A DNA stretch of 64,000 nucleotides. Origin: UPXZ01 sp049840795 (lineage in GTDB: Bacteria; Bacteroidota; Bacteroidia; Bacteroidales; Paludibacteraceae). Shown in pieces: positions 18,988-29,204 of this stretch (the first letter of the stretch is position 1; every line of letters begins with the position of its first letter). The notes below the pieces were generated by a model, which saw only the letters and a list, made by a program, of their open reading frames with translations, was not told the origin of the DNA and did no database searches. The stretch is from assembly GCA_049840795.1 (NCBI GenBank), contig JASGJK010000026.1, positions 1 to 64,000 of the forward strand, in the 5' to 3' direction. A program made the translations under genes and the position numbers.

Positions 18988-19197
18988 ATTTATAGGTAAT
19001 TTAAAATTTATAATTTTATCTTTTGTTTTACAAAGATAAAATATTTTTTTTATTCTACATGAGATTGATTAAAAAAAACTAATAATTACTAATCTATAGT
19101 CTTGTATTAACATTCAACGAAACGTATGTTTGGTCATTCTCTTACACGAATAAGACGACAAACTGGTTTTACAAGATCACGTTGAAAGCCTAAAGAA

Positions 19198-19228
19198 GAA
19201 GGCTGCCTCTATTCTTGAGTCAGCCTTC
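19198..19228 (-). terminator. Terminator after tsf
   Basis: GAAGGCTG (19198-19205) pairs with CAGCCTTC (19221-19228). It lies 25 bp downstream of the tsf stop. Confidence 0.6.
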
Positions 19229-19252
19229 CGTTATGATTTGAGTATTAATTAT

Positions 19253-20071
19253 TTACTCTTGATTTAACGTTACACGTTTGAAGGCTACTGCTGTCGCTTT
19301 GTTTGCTTCCAAATAATCGGCAACGGTAACTTTGTTGTCTTTGATAAACGCTTGTTCGATCAAAGTTGATTCTTGGAAGAATTTATTCAAACGACCTTGC
19401 GCAATTTTATCCAGCATATTTTCAGGTTTACCTTCTTCACGGGCTTTTTCGCGACCGATTTCAAGTTCAGTTTCAATTACTTTTGCAGGTACCGATGTTC
19501 TGTCTAACGATACAGGATTCATAGCTGCTGCTTGCATAGCCACGTCACGTGCCACTTGATGATCAACTTCTGCTTCGGCAAAAGCAACTATTGTTGCTAA
19601 TTTATTTCCCGGATGAATGTAAGATACAGTGCTTGCACCTTCAACAAATTCATAGTAATCAAGTTCCAATTTTTCGCCTGTAATTCCCGAGCGATCGGTT
19701 ACCAATTCTCCAATAGTACGTCCGTCAATTGTAAGTGCTTTAAGTGCATCCAAACTTTGAGGTTTTTCAGCTATTGCTTCATCGAGGATGGATTGAGTCA
19801 ATGCAATGAAATCAGCATTCTTAGCTACAAAGTCTGTTTCGCATTTCAATGCCAACACTGCCGCAAATCCATCTTTAGCTTCGGCAAGCACACAACCTTC
19901 CGATGCTTCGCGGTCGCTGCGTTTTGCGGCTACTGCCTGACCTTTTTTGCGAATAATTTCTATTGCTTTTTCAAAATCGTTTTCGGCTTCGATGAGTGCA
20001 TTTTTACAGTCCATCATTCCGGCACCTGTCATAGTGCGCAATTTTGTAATTTCTGCCATTGTTACTGCCAT
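19253..20071 (-). CDS. tsf: Elongation factor Ts
   Basis: 272 residues. The nucleotide-exchange factor for EF-Tu. The N-terminal UBA-like domain (MAVTMAEITKLRTMTGAGMMDCKNAL) holds the TDFV-binding LRxxTGAGMMDCK motif. The exchange-domain signature CETDFVAKN is at about residues 76-84. The C-terminal half includes IETELEIGREKAREEGKPEN. It lies downstream of rpsB as in most bacteria. A hairpin at 20131-20175 separates the two and may set their expression ratio. Confidence 0.96.
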   Translation of the reverse strand: MAVTMAEITKLRTMTGAGMMDCKNALIEAENDFEKAIEIIRKKGQAVAAKRSDREASEGCVLAEAKDGFAAVLALKCETDFVAKNADFIALTQSILDEAIAEKPQSLDALKALTIDGRTIGELVTDRSGITGEKLELDYYEFVEGASTVSYIHPGNKLATIVAFAEAEVDHQVARDVAMQAAAMNPVSLDRTSVPAKVIETELEIGREKAREEGKPENMLDKIAQGRLNKFFQESTLIEQAFIKDNKVTVADYLEANKATAVAFKRVTLNQE

Positions 20072-20130
20072 AATCGTAATGTTATTTATTTTGCTCTTTT
20101 GAGCTATTGATTTAAATATTTTATTTTATC

Positions 20131-20175
20131 AAAAAAACGAGCTATAAATTACATTTATAACTCATAACTCGTTTT
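20131..20175 (-). terminator. Hairpin between rpsB and tsf
   Basis: On the minus strand, AACGAG followed by an AT stem (TTATAAATG/CATTTATAA-like pairing) closes with CTCGTT and then a run of T. It has the form of an intrinsic terminator or attenuator inside the operon. Confidence 0.6.
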
Positions 20176-20196
20176 ATTATATTCTTCAAATAGAAT

Positions 20197-21030
20197 TTAT
20201 TCTTCTTCTTTGATGAATTTTTGAGCTACATTTGCATTTAGCGCAACATCATCTTCTTTTTGAGTTCTTGGTTTTTTAGAAACGCGAGATTTTCTTTCTT
20301 TCATTTCGGGAGCTTCAGCTGCTTCTGCATCAATTTTTTCAATTTTACGTTCTTCTAAGCCTTCTTGAATAGCTGCTACCATTGCGTTTAAGATTACTTC
20401 TACTGATTTTGTAGCATCGTCATTTGCCGGTATTACAAAATCCACATCGTTGGGGTTTGAGTTGGTATCTACAACACCGAAAACAGGTATTCCAAGACGT
20501 TGAGCTTCTTTGACTGCAATATGTTCTTTCATCACATCTACCACAAAGAGGGCAGAAGGCAAACGGGTTAAATCGGAGATAGACCCTAAATTCTTTTCCA
20601 ATTTTTCGCGTTGACGTGTGATTTGCAATTTTTCGCGTTTAGATATATTATCAAAAGTTCCATCGGTAGTCATTTTATCGATAGTGGTCATTTTTTTCAC
20701 CGCTTTACGTATTGTCGGGAAGTTTGTCAACATACCACCTGCCCAACGTTCTGTAATATAAGGCATTGATACTAATTTAGCTTTATCAGCTACTACATCT
20801 TTAGCTTGTTTTTTTGTAGCTACAAATAAAACTTTACGCCCTGATTTAGCTATTTGCTTTATAGCTGCTGCCGCTTCATCAATTTTGATTACAGTTTTGT
20901 GTAGGTCAATGATATGAATACCGTTACGTTCCATAAAGATGTATGGTGCCATAGCGGGATTCCATTTACGTTTTAGGTGTCCAAAGTGACATCCTGCTTC
21001 TAATAATTCTTCGAAATTTGTTCTTGACAT
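20197..21030 (-). CDS. rpsB: 30S ribosomal protein S2
   Basis: 277 residues. Typical start MSRTNFEELLEAGCHFGHLKRKWNP, then MAPYIFMERNGIHIIDLHKT, KKQAKDVV, WAGGMLTNFPTIRK, RLPSALFVVDVMKE, and the PVFGVVDTNSNPNDVDFVIPANDDA signature. The charged C-terminal tail (about 225-277) is longer than in Escherichia coli, as is common in Bacteroidota. It lies 181 bp after rpsI. The leader contains an AACTGTT/AACAGTT stem that could be regulatory. Confidence 0.97.
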   Translation of the reverse strand: MSRTNFEELLEAGCHFGHLKRKWNPAMAPYIFMERNGIHIIDLHKTVIKIDEAAAAIKQIAKSGRKVLFVATKKQAKDVVADKAKLVSMPYITERWAGGMLTNFPTIRKAVKKMTTIDKMTTDGTFDNISKREKLQITRQREKLEKNLGSISDLTRLPSALFVVDVMKEHIAVKEAQRLGIPVFGVVDTNSNPNDVDFVIPANDDATKSVEVILNAMVAAIQEGLEERKIEKIDAEAAEAPEMKERKSRVSKKPRTQKEDDVALNANVAQKFIKEEE

Positions 21031-21211
21031 TTCTTTTTAATTAATTTCTTGTTTACTTTCTTTTTTAATTCTTTTTTTTAGAATCAACTGTTAGGTAGCT
21101 TTAAAGATCCCAACAGTTTAGATACTAAACTTAATGTACCAATTTGCCAATAATACAATGTGTTGATAAAAGAATTGACACATTGACATATTTTTGAATA
21201 GGTATATTGTA

Positions 21212-21598
21212 TTAACGTTTTGAGAACTGGAATCTTTTGCGTGCTTTTGGACGTCCCGGTTTCTTACGTTCAACTTCACGTGGGTCACGTGTCATAAATC
21301 CTTCTGCTTTCAATGCTTTTTTATCGTCAGGATTTACTTTTACCAATGCACGTGCAATGGCTAAACGGAGCGCTTCTGCTTGTCCTTTGAAACCGCCACC
21401 ATTCAAATTCACTTTGATATCGTATTTTTCGGCAACACCAAGTTTATTAAGCGGTTGTTTCACAACATATTGTAAAATTGGTGATGGAAAATATACAGCA
21501 ACATCACGTTTATTGATAGTAATTTGTCCTTTTCCTTCACTTACGAAAACACGAGCGATTGCTGCTTTTCTTCTTCCTAATGCGTTTATTACTTCCAT
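21212..21598 (-). CDS. rpsI: 30S ribosomal protein S9
   Basis: 128 residues: MEVINALGRRKAAIARVFVSEGKG, then the GGGFKGQAEALRLAIARALV signature, TRDPREVERKKPGRPKARKRFQFSKR at the end. The C-terminal basic tail that reaches the ribosomal P-site is intact. It starts 5 bp after the rplM stop, as part of the conserved L13-S9 operon. Confidence 0.97.
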   Translation of the reverse strand: MEVINALGRRKAAIARVFVSEGKGQITINKRDVAVYFPSPILQYVVKQPLNKLGVAEKYDIKVNLNGGGFKGQAEALRLAIARALVKVNPDDKKALKAEGFMTRDPREVERKKPGRPKARKRFQFSKR

Positions 21599-21603
21599 AT
21601 CGG

Positions 21604-22059
21604 TTATTTAAGTGAGTTTAAATCAATTTGTTTTGGTTGTTGTGCCTGCATATTGTGTTCTGCTCCTGCAAACACATACAGATTGGTGAGGATTTTGTCT
21701 CCAAGTCGATTTTTGGGTAACATCCCTTTTACTACTTTTTTGATCAAGCGTTCCGGACTTTTTTCCAATAAATCCGCCGGAGTATATTCTCTTTGTCCAC
21801 CCGGAAAACCCGTATGACGAAGATACACTCTCCCTGTCCATTTATCACCTGTCAAACGAACTTTATCGGCATTGATAATGATAACATTATCGCCGCAATC
21901 TACGTGAGGAGTAAAATTGGGTTTGTACTTTCCGCGTAAAAGTTTGGCTACTTTTGACCCGAGACGTCCCAATACTAAGTCGGTAGCATCTACCAACACC
22001 CATTCTTTCTGCACTGTTGCACTATTCGCAGAGATGGTTTTATAACTTAACGTATTCAC
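21604..22059 (-). CDS. rplM: 50S ribosomal protein L13
   Basis: 151 residues. MNTLSYKTISANSATVQKEWVLVDATDLVLGRLGSKVAKLLRGKYKP, HVDCGDNVIIINADKVRLTG, YLRHTGFPGG, and the signature VVKGMLPKNRLG are visible. It is the first gene of the L13-S9 operon. A leader of about 140 nt lies between the promoter at 22202-22232 and the start. L13 regulates its own operon in E. coli; whether this leader does so is unknown. Confidence 0.97.
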   Translation of the reverse strand: MNTLSYKTISANSATVQKEWVLVDATDLVLGRLGSKVAKLLRGKYKPNFTPHVDCGDNVIIINADKVRLTGDKWTGRVYLRHTGFPGGQREYTPADLLEKSPERLIKKVVKGMLPKNRLGDKILTNLYVFAGAEHNMQAQQPKQIDLNSLK

Positions 22060-22201
22060 TTTATAAAAAATGTTTTATTTATTCATTAATAATTATTGTT
22101 TTTAATGATAACTCACTAACTATGTAAGAGGCTAATCGGCACATAATTAGTACGTTCGTGTCACTCAAAACAACCCTTTTAAAGGGATAATAAACGGACT
22201 G

Positions 22202-22232
22202 CAAAGATACTGCTTTTGTTTTGATTCACAAA
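22202..22232 (-). promoter_or_regulatory. Promoter of rplM-rpsI (Bacteroidota type)
   Basis: On the minus strand a TATCTTTG box (22209-22202) matches the Bacteroidota -7 consensus TAnnTTTG. A TTTG box at 22232-22229 lies 19 bp upstream at the -33 position. Confidence 0.75.
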
Positions 22233-22341
22233 ATTATTTTACAAAAAAATTTGAGAGGTAATTTATTGATTGGTAAATCGATAAAGAAGTGGTCAAAAAA
22301 CACACTGAAACACATAAAACACGACCGTGGTGTTTCTTTTT

Positions 22342-22947
22342 TTACGAAAGTTCTCCTGCACCTTCTCTAACAATTTCGGGTTCGTCTCCAGTGCAGTCTA
22401 TAATAGTGGAATGTACCAAACCTCCCATCCCACCATCAATAACCATAGAAACCATTTTTCCGTATTTTTCTTCGATTAATTCAGGGTCGGTGATGTACTC
22501 TGTGGTAGCATCGTCGGTAAAAATGGAGCTGGTCATTATCGGGTTGCCCAATTCGCGCACCAATTCGAGTGCGATAGCATTGTCGGGCATACGTATGCCG
22601 ACTGTTTTTTTGTTTTTGAAAATTTTGGGCAGTCTATGGCTTCCATTCAGAATAAATGTAAAAGGTCCGGGAAGATTTTTTTTCATCATTTTGAATGCGG
22701 TATCGTCCATCTTGGCATATTCGCTTATTTGACTCATTTCATTGCAAATAACCGATAAATTTGCCTTCCGAATATCTTTTTCCTTTAATCTGGCGATAAA
22801 TTCTACCCCTTGTTGATTATAAATATCGCAGCCAAAGGCATAAACGGTATCGGTAGGAAAAATAATAACGCCTCCGTTACGCAACACTTCTGCCACGTGA
22901 CGGATTTGGTTCAGATTTGGGTTGGTATCGTATATCTTGATCAACAT
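22342..22947 (-). CDS. L-threonylcarbamoyladenylate synthase (Sua5/YciO/YrdC family)
   Basis: About 201 residues from MLIKIYDTNPNLNQ; a longer frame to 22992 adds a hydrophobic stretch that is probably not translated. The YrdC fold signature is clear: GGVIIFPTDTVYAFGCDI, ARLKEKDIRKANLSVIC, LPGPFTFILNG, TVGIRMPDNAIALEL, and STIIDCTGDEPEIVREGAG. The enzyme makes threonylcarbamoyl-AMP for the t6A37 modification of tRNA. YciO-type paralogues look similar, so the exact subfamily is open. Confidence 0.85.
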   Translation of the reverse strand: MLIKIYDTNPNLNQIRHVAEVLRNGGVIIFPTDTVYAFGCDIYNQQGVEFIARLKEKDIRKANLSVICNEMSQISEYAKMDDTAFKMMKKNLPGPFTFILNGSHRLPKIFKNKKTVGIRMPDNAIALELVRELGNPIMTSSIFTDDATTEYITDPELIEEKYGKMVSMVIDGGMGGLVHSTIIDCTGDEPEIVREGAGELS

Positions 22948-23035
22948 CTTAAAAAAACGAGGTGCAAAAATACAAAAAAATCCTACAATCAAAAATGGTT
23001 GCAGGACTTTTATATACTAAAAACGACAGATTTAA

Positions 23036-23792
23036 TTAGAAGGCATCAATAATGGCTTTAAAATCTGCCGACTTTAATGACGCGCCACCAATTAAACCTC
23101 CGTCAACATCCGGTTTTGAGAACAATTCTTTGGCATTGCCGGCATTACAGCTTCCTCCGTAAAGAATAGTGGTGTTTTCGGCAATTTCACTTCCATATTT
23201 TCCGGCAATTAAACTGCGAATGTAGGCATGAATTTCCTGCGCTTGATCTGAAGTTGCCGTTAAACCTGTTCCAATAGCCCATACTGGTTCGTAAGCTAAT
23301 ATTATCTTGGCAAAATCATCAGCCGAAAGATTAAATACGGAACCTTCCAATTGAGCTTTTACTACTTCGTTTTGTTTTCCGGATTCACGTTCTTCTTTCA
23401 GTTCGCCGATACAAAAAATCGGTTTCAAATCGTTTTTCAAAGCCAGCACTACCTTTTCTTTCAGAATATCGAAAGTTTCGCCATAATAGGCACGACGTTC
23501 TGAGTGACCTAAAATCACGTAATTTGCTCCGGTTGATTTCACCATAGAAGCTGAGATTTCGCCCGTGTAAGCTCCGTCTTTCTTTGTCGGCACTGTTTTG
23601 AGCAGATACTTTGATTTGCGACCCCTTAACTAACTCAGCAACCGATGCCAAGTGAATAAACGGTGTACCTATAACTACATCGCAGTTTGGAGTTGCACCG
23701 CTTAAAATTGTTTTCAATTCGGCAGCCAAAGCTAAACCTTCTTGCAGGGTTTTGTTCATTTTCCAGTTTCCTGCTACAATATTTTTTCTCAT
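23036..23792 (-). CDS. tpiA: Triosephosphate isomerase (frameshifted)
   Basis: About 251 residues when joined. The first frame begins MRKNIVAGNWKMNKTLQEG, with the catalytic N-x-K of GNWKMN, and runs to KVSAQNSADK. The second carries DGAYTGEISASMVKSTGANYVILGHSERR (catalytic His), LAYEPVWAIGTG (catalytic Glu), ILYGGSCNAGNAKELF, and DGGLIGGASLK. One indel near 23580-23590 separates them. All active-site residues are present, and the gene is essential for glycolysis in most relatives, so I infer a sequencing error. Confidence 0.9.
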
Positions 23793-23938
23793 ATTTTTTA
23801 TATTCGCCCCCTACCCCACTAAAGGGGGAATTTTCTGAGGATTTGATTAATAATTTCTTAATAATTTTCTAATTTGTTCTTTATGAACCCCTTGGTTATC
23901 TCTTGCAAAATTTTTCCTCTAAAGGATTAGGGAGTTTA

Positions 23939-25096
23939 CTACTTAAAATCCCTCCAATTCCATTTTTCAACAATAGTACCATTTTTTATTTTTACAAATC
24001 CGGGATTTGCACGGATGATTGTTTTAAGCGTAACCGCATCGGTCAAATAAAAGGGAAAAGTAACATTTGTTATTTTCACAAATTTACGTATATCTTCATC
24101 AGACGAACCGGTCAAAGCATAAAAACGCTCCCCATTAGATTTGGTTTGCTGATAAAGCGCTTCAACTTTGCTCGCTCCTTCAATTGATATCTTCGATACG
24201 TTATACATTACCGCTAAGTAAGTTATACCATCGTAATGAATTACATCATCGGTTATCTCATTTTGATTCGTGTCTGTAATAGTGAAATTATGAATCGGTG
24301 GTTCGTAACCTTTGGATATCAGCGTGGTTTTTTGATCTACAAACTTCCAAGTAGAGTCTTTTGGATAATTTTCAACGGTAAATTCTTTTTCACTCCGTAT
24401 TTTTCGTAAATCAATTTTGTATCGTACTTATCGGTCGGTTTTCCTTGCGGCACCTTCATTGATTCGGGGATGTTTACACCTACTTTATACGGAAGAAAAT
24501 CAATCATAGGCAAATGTCTGACACTATACACAGATAAACCGACACCTGTAATCACAAAAACGAACATAAAAACCCACTCGATTTTAGACAGAAAAACAGG
24601 TCGAAATTTTTTATGAGATACCCACACAGCTACAATCAAGAGCATTAGCACTACATTTTTGAAGAACGTTTCCCAATTGCTGATTTTGAGCGCCTCGCCA
24701 AAACAACCGCAATCTGTTACCGGATTATTTATGGCAATGTACAACGTCAACGGTAGCATCACCAGCATAAACAAAAACGATAAAATGGAAGTTGGTTCTG
24801 GCTTCTATCCTGAAAAAGAAAGCCAATCCCAACAACAATTCAAAGGTAGAAAGTATAATAGCAACAGGAAATGCGATAAAATGAAACTGAATAAACGAGT
24901 CGCCAAATGAAGTGAGGTAATCCTGTAATTTATACGTAGAACCAAGTGGATCGATAGCTTTTACAAAGCCCGAAAAAATAAAAACGATTCCCAAAACAAT
25001 GCGAATTAACTCCAATACGACATCAAGAATTTTCTGAAATATGGTCTTTACTCTTGTGGATTTCGGCTTTTGTCTTCCGTATCTTGGTTCAAACAT
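23939..25096 (-). CDS. DoxX-like membrane protein of the BT_3928 type (two frameshifts)
   Basis: About 385 residues across three frames. Four to five membrane helices come first: LELIRIVLGIVFIFSGFVKAIDPLG, FHFIAFPVAIILSTFELLLGLAFFF, FMLVMLPLTLYIAINNPVTDCGCFG, FFKNVVLMLLIVAVWV, and WVFMFVFVITGVGLSVYSV. Then comes a periplasmic domain (EFTVENYPKDSTWKFVDQKT, YNVSKISIEGASKVEALYQQ) ending RDFK. The NPVTDCGCFG cysteines fit a DoxX/MauE-type redox role, but the function is unproven. Shifts are near 24795 and in an A-run near 24370. In Bacteroides this gene lies between DUF1599 and tpiA, as here. Confidence 0.78.
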
Positions 25097-25109
25097 TGTT
25101 CTTTATTTT

Positions 25110-25647
25110 TTAGTTAAACTCCATTTTTATTAGTCCGAAAATAGCGTAGTTTATCATATCAAAATAGTTGGCATCGATTCCTTCCGAAGCCACCGTATTC
25201 CCCTGATTATCTTCTATTTGCTTTGTCCTTAATATCTTTGTAAGAATTAAATCGGTATATGATTGTGTTCGCATCAAACACCAAACTTCATCGTAGTCGT
25301 GATTTTTTGCCATCATCAGCTCTTTAGCCTGTCCTATGTACTTATCGTAAAGTTCGAGCGCTTGCTCATTCCTCATATCAGCCGTTTCGGAAAATCCTAA
25401 CTCCAACTGAATTAGTCCTACAATTCCGTAGTTGACAATCCCTATTAATTCGGGACGAATACCTTCATCGACTTTAGTTTGCCTTTTATTCAATACTCCT
25501 AATACGGTTTGCCTTGATAAATATCTGATCGGTAACCGATTGTGTCGAAGTATGCGCCACGACGCACCGTAATCTTTCAATTTTTTTGAAAAAAATATCG
25601 CGACAGATTGAAATGACGTGGTCGTATTGTTGATTGGTGGTATTCAT
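25110..25647 (-). CDS. DUF1599 protein (three frameshifts, two compensating)
   Basis: About 180 residues. ATG at 25645-25647 gives MNTTNQQYDHVISICRDIFF. A shift near 25590 leads to KDYGASWRILRHN. A one-base loss near 25540 hides SVTDQIFIKANRIRSIE in another frame, and a compensating change near 25500 restores NKRQTKVDEGIRPELIGIVNYG, which runs to GLIKMEFN. Between the last two shifts the translation is nonsense although the frame stays open, so the damage is easy to miss. The family has two copies of a ~90-residue motif (IGIVNYGIVGLIQLEL, FDMINYAIFGLIKMEF). Its biochemical role is not established. Confidence 0.75.
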
Positions 25648-25821
25648 TGTTTATTTGATTCTCAAATTGGTGCTGTCAAATTTCAGATATTGTTTTCTCA
25701 AACATAGGAAAACAGACGTTTAATATCAGACTTTCGGATTGCAAAATTAATAAATTATTGACAAAGAAGCAAAATCAACATACTCGAATAAAGAAAAAAT
25801 GTATGACATTTTCAGTTGGTT

Positions 25822-27245
25822 TTATTTTTTTACCGCATTAAATTCATTTTCAATATTTTGCTCGCGGTGTATCAACTGTACCTCTACACCAAATTTTTTA
25901 TGGAGATGTTCCGCCATTTTTTGAGCGGAATACACCGAGCGGTGCTGTCCGCGTACAGCGACATTCCGTCAGGTTTGTAAATTTTCGTTCGATGTATCTT
26001 TTTACGGAAGCATCCACCATTTCGTAAGCATTTTCAAGCAAAGTGAAAATTTCGCGTCTTTTTTCCAAAAACTCAATAACAGGTTCGTCTAAACCCGTTA
26101 AGGAAGAGTAACGCTCGTATTTTCCGGGATTATTTACCGCGCGGCAATCGAAAACGAATCCACCACTTTCCGCTGTCATCATTTGGAATGCCTTTTTTAT
26201 AGGCGAAATTATATACTTCAATCCTCTCGGTTTATGGAGATTTATATCCTGAAATTGTTTTAGAAATCAGACATTTGGTTTAGTACCTCCATCAAGTAAG
26301 GATAATCGGTAAAATTATTTTGAGCGATAATTTCTCTCAAGTTTTCGAGCGCGTACGAAATGCTTTGCAAAAAGTTGGGTTTTTTCTCAAAATAGCCTCT
26401 AAATCCATAAGCTCCAAGTACCTGAAGTAATCTGAACAGTACGAAATGAGACAGTATCTGTTTAAATTCAGATTCAGTTACGTCCATATAATTCTTTAGC
26501 GATTGGATGTAAGTATTGAGCAAATCATTTCTCAATTCCGTTCCGTATTGCGCTTTTGCTTGCCAAAGAAACGAAGCAACATCGTAATATACCGGTCCTT
26601 TTCTTCCTCCCTGAAAATCGATAAAGTAAGGGTTGCCGTCCTTTATCATCACATTCCTACTCTGGAAATCACGATACATAAATGTGTTTGTCTCGGTTTT
26701 TAGCAAAAAATCGGCTAATTTGTCAAAATCGTCTTCCAACACATTTTCTTGAAATTCGAGTCCGGTAGCTTTCAGAAAACAATATTTGAAATAATTTAAG
26801 TCCCAAAGTACCGACCGTTTGTTAAATTCCGGTTGTGGATAGCAAACATTAAAATCAAATCCTTCTGCTCCAAACACTTGCACCTGAGGTAACAATTCCA
26901 TAGTACGATGAAGTATTCCTTTTTCTTCCGGCGTAAACATCCCGGTAAGTCTCCCTTTTTTGATATAATCAAACAAAATAGTATCACCCAAATCTTCTTG
27001 TAAATAAAGTATCTCGTCTTTTGAAACATTTAAACATTGGGGCACAGGCAGTCCTTTTGACTTAAAATGGCGCGCCATATAAATAAAGGCGCGGTTTTCC
27101 TCTATCGACATACCTTCTACTCCTATAAGCGAATGATTTTTACTCTTCAAACGATAATATTTCTGTTCGAACCGGATACGGCTAACTGCTCTTGCGACTC
27201 GGCTCTTTCACCGGTTTGTTTCTGAAAAAGTTGTTTTAATGACAT
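25822..27245 (-). CDS. Phosphotransferase-RapZ C-terminal domain fusion (about five frameshifts)
   Basis: The original protein is about 474 residues. It starts MSLKQLFQKQTGERAESQEQ (ATG 27245). A shift near 27165 leads to the kinase part LKSKNHSLIGVEGMSIEENR, LYLQEDLGDTILFDYI, catalytic FMYRDFQSRNVMIKDG, and YFIDFQGGRKGP (an aminoglycoside-phosphotransferase-like fold). Shifts near 26262, 26205 and 26170 bridge to a RapZ C-terminal domain: YNFAYKKGIPNDDSGSGG, FVFDCRAVNNPGKYERY, LTGLDEPVIEFLEK, and, after a lost G near 25960, GCTGGQHRSVYSAQKMAEHL. RapZ C-terminal domains bind amino-sugar metabolites or small RNA in E. coli. A -7 box TAAATTTG lies upstream at 27312-27305. Confidence 0.75.
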
Positions 27246-27589
27246 TATGATGTTGTGGTTGTTCGTTGTTATTTAACAAAGAATTAATTCTCTCTTTTCT
27301 TTTGCAAATTTACAAATAAAAATTAGAGAACAAGACGTGTAAAAAGAAATGATTATAAAACAAAGCCGATGACGTGCGAATAAAACAGTATTAATTAGAG
27401 TATTAGCGGTGTAAATCAAGGTTATAAACAGATGAAACTCCCACGACTAAATAAAAATATAGTCACACAGGGAAATTTAAAAAGTAATACCAACACCAGG
27501 TTTTGCCTTTTAGGGGGAGGTTTGAAGGATGCTTGTAGGCGGAAGGGTAAAATATTGTGAATGAATATTATGTGTTGGGAGTGTAATTT

Positions 27590-29030
27590 AAACTCTGTCT
27601 GGTTTTTATTTTGTTTTAAATCTCTACAAATATAATTTTTCCTTTTTGAATTTTCAAATGCTTTTTAAGGCGATTTCCGGATGTGTGCAAGGGCGGTGAG
27701 GTACGAGCCGTTTATATACCCTTGCTCACATCGGGGAATTGCCTTTCCTTTGCCTTTGAAAAGCAAAATAGAATTCTATATCGACAAGGGCATCCTTTCA
27801 CCAAACTTGATGCGTAACTGTCCGGCTGTCAATGCCCAATTCTGAAGTGGCTGTGTCCATTTTTTGGAGATGTCCATAACCGCCAGGTAGATCAATTTCA
27901 TTAAAGCCATATCATTTGGGAAAACGCCTTTTGTTTTAGTCACTTTTCTAACCTGGCGATGGAACCCTTCGACAGCATTCGTGGTGTATATCAATCGGCG
28001 AATGTGCTCATCATAGGCAAAATAGGCTGTGAGTTTATCCCAATTCCGTCTCCAGGACTCCAAAACGACAGGGTATTTTTTACCCCACTTGCCTTCCACC
28101 TTATCAAGGTTAAGCTCTGCCAGGTCCAAGTTAGGCGCCTGGTAGACAGTCTTTAAATCAGCCATAAATTCTTTTTGGTCCTTCGAGGCAATATACTTCA
28201 AGGAGTTGCGGATTTGATGTACAATGCAACTCTGGATGATGACTTGTGGAAAGATGGTAGTGATCGCTTCGGCAAAGCCCGTGAGATTGTCGATACAGGC
28301 AATCAGGACATCTTTCAATCCCCGGGCTTTCAGGTCGGTTAAGACGGACAGCCAGAAGTTAGCCCCCTCACTCTCCGAGACATACATCCCTATCAGCTCC
28401 TTACGGCCATCCCTGTTGACAGCCAAGACATTATATACGGCCCGGCTTTCGGTGCGACCACCATCCTTTACCTTGTAATGCATGGCGTCAAGCCAAACGA
28501 TGGTATACATGGATTCTAAGGGACGGCCTTGCCACTCCTTGACCTTGGGAACGATACGGTCGATGATCTCACTTAGGGTAGTATGAGAGATGTCAAGGCC
28601 ATACATCTCCTCGATATGTGAAGAGATGTCTCGCAGGCTCATTCCCATGCCGTACAAACTGATGATTTTAGATGATAGGTTGTCGCAAGAACAGTCTCCC
28701 GCTCTTTTAAAATCTCGGGGGTAAAACTGCTGTGACGATCCTCAGGTGTCCGGATCTCAATCTCGCCAGCCATCGTTTTTACCCGCTTGCTGCCACGACC
28801 ATTACGCTTATTCCCGTTAAGGCGTTCGTAATCATTAAGATGAGATGTCATCTCACCATCAAGAGCAGCCTCCAAAAATTCTTTTAACAAAGGGCCAAAA
28901 GCACCATCTTTGCCAGTAAGAGACTCGCCACTGCGAAGCTGGGCTAAAGCTTTATCACGCATCAATGCGTACTCGTCACTAGTTCTATCCATAATACAAA
29001 AATAATTGGTTTTGGACAGACTTCAGATTA
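27590..29030 (-). mobile_element. IS256-family insertion sequence
   Basis: A full-size IS256 transposase gene with plausible inverted ends: GTCTGG...TTTTTATTTTG near 27596-27615, and the complement CAAAAATAATTGG...CAGAC near 28998-29023. The ends are approximate. Downstream of the transposase, 27667-27748 forms a long imperfect hairpin (TTTCCGGATGTG and TGCAAGGG pair with CCCTTGC and CACATCGGGGAA) that could block read-through. The 27246-27590 stretch before it holds the promoter of the RapZ fusion and nothing else I can see. Confidence 0.65.
27776..28992 (-). pseudogene. IS256-family transposase (one frameshift)
   Basis: About 405 residues when joined near 28672. The first frame begins MDRTSDEYALMRDKALAQL and includes FLEAALDGEMTSHLNDYERL and NGRGSKRVKTMAGEIEIRTPEDRHSSF. 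The second holds LYGMGMSLRDISSHIEEMYG, the first Asp in YTIVWLDAMHYKVKDGG, the second in VLIACIDNLTGFAEAI, CIVHQIRNSLKYIASKDQKEF, and the Glu in YTTNAVEGFHRQVRK. One base is missing in a GG run (LGDNLSSK reads LATTYH). It could be an intact, active element misread by sequencing. Confidence 0.85.
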
Positions 29031-29204
29031 CAGTCTCTATGTGTTCATTCGGGAAATTTATAAAGAGCCAAATGAAATCAATTATTTACCCCTCATTTAA
29101 TCATAGCCAGATGCAATCCGCAATCCGCAGTCCGGAGTTCCCGTGCTGCTCCCGCCTTCCTCGCGTACTTGTGTACTTGTGTAACATCTTAAATTTATCG
29201 TTTT

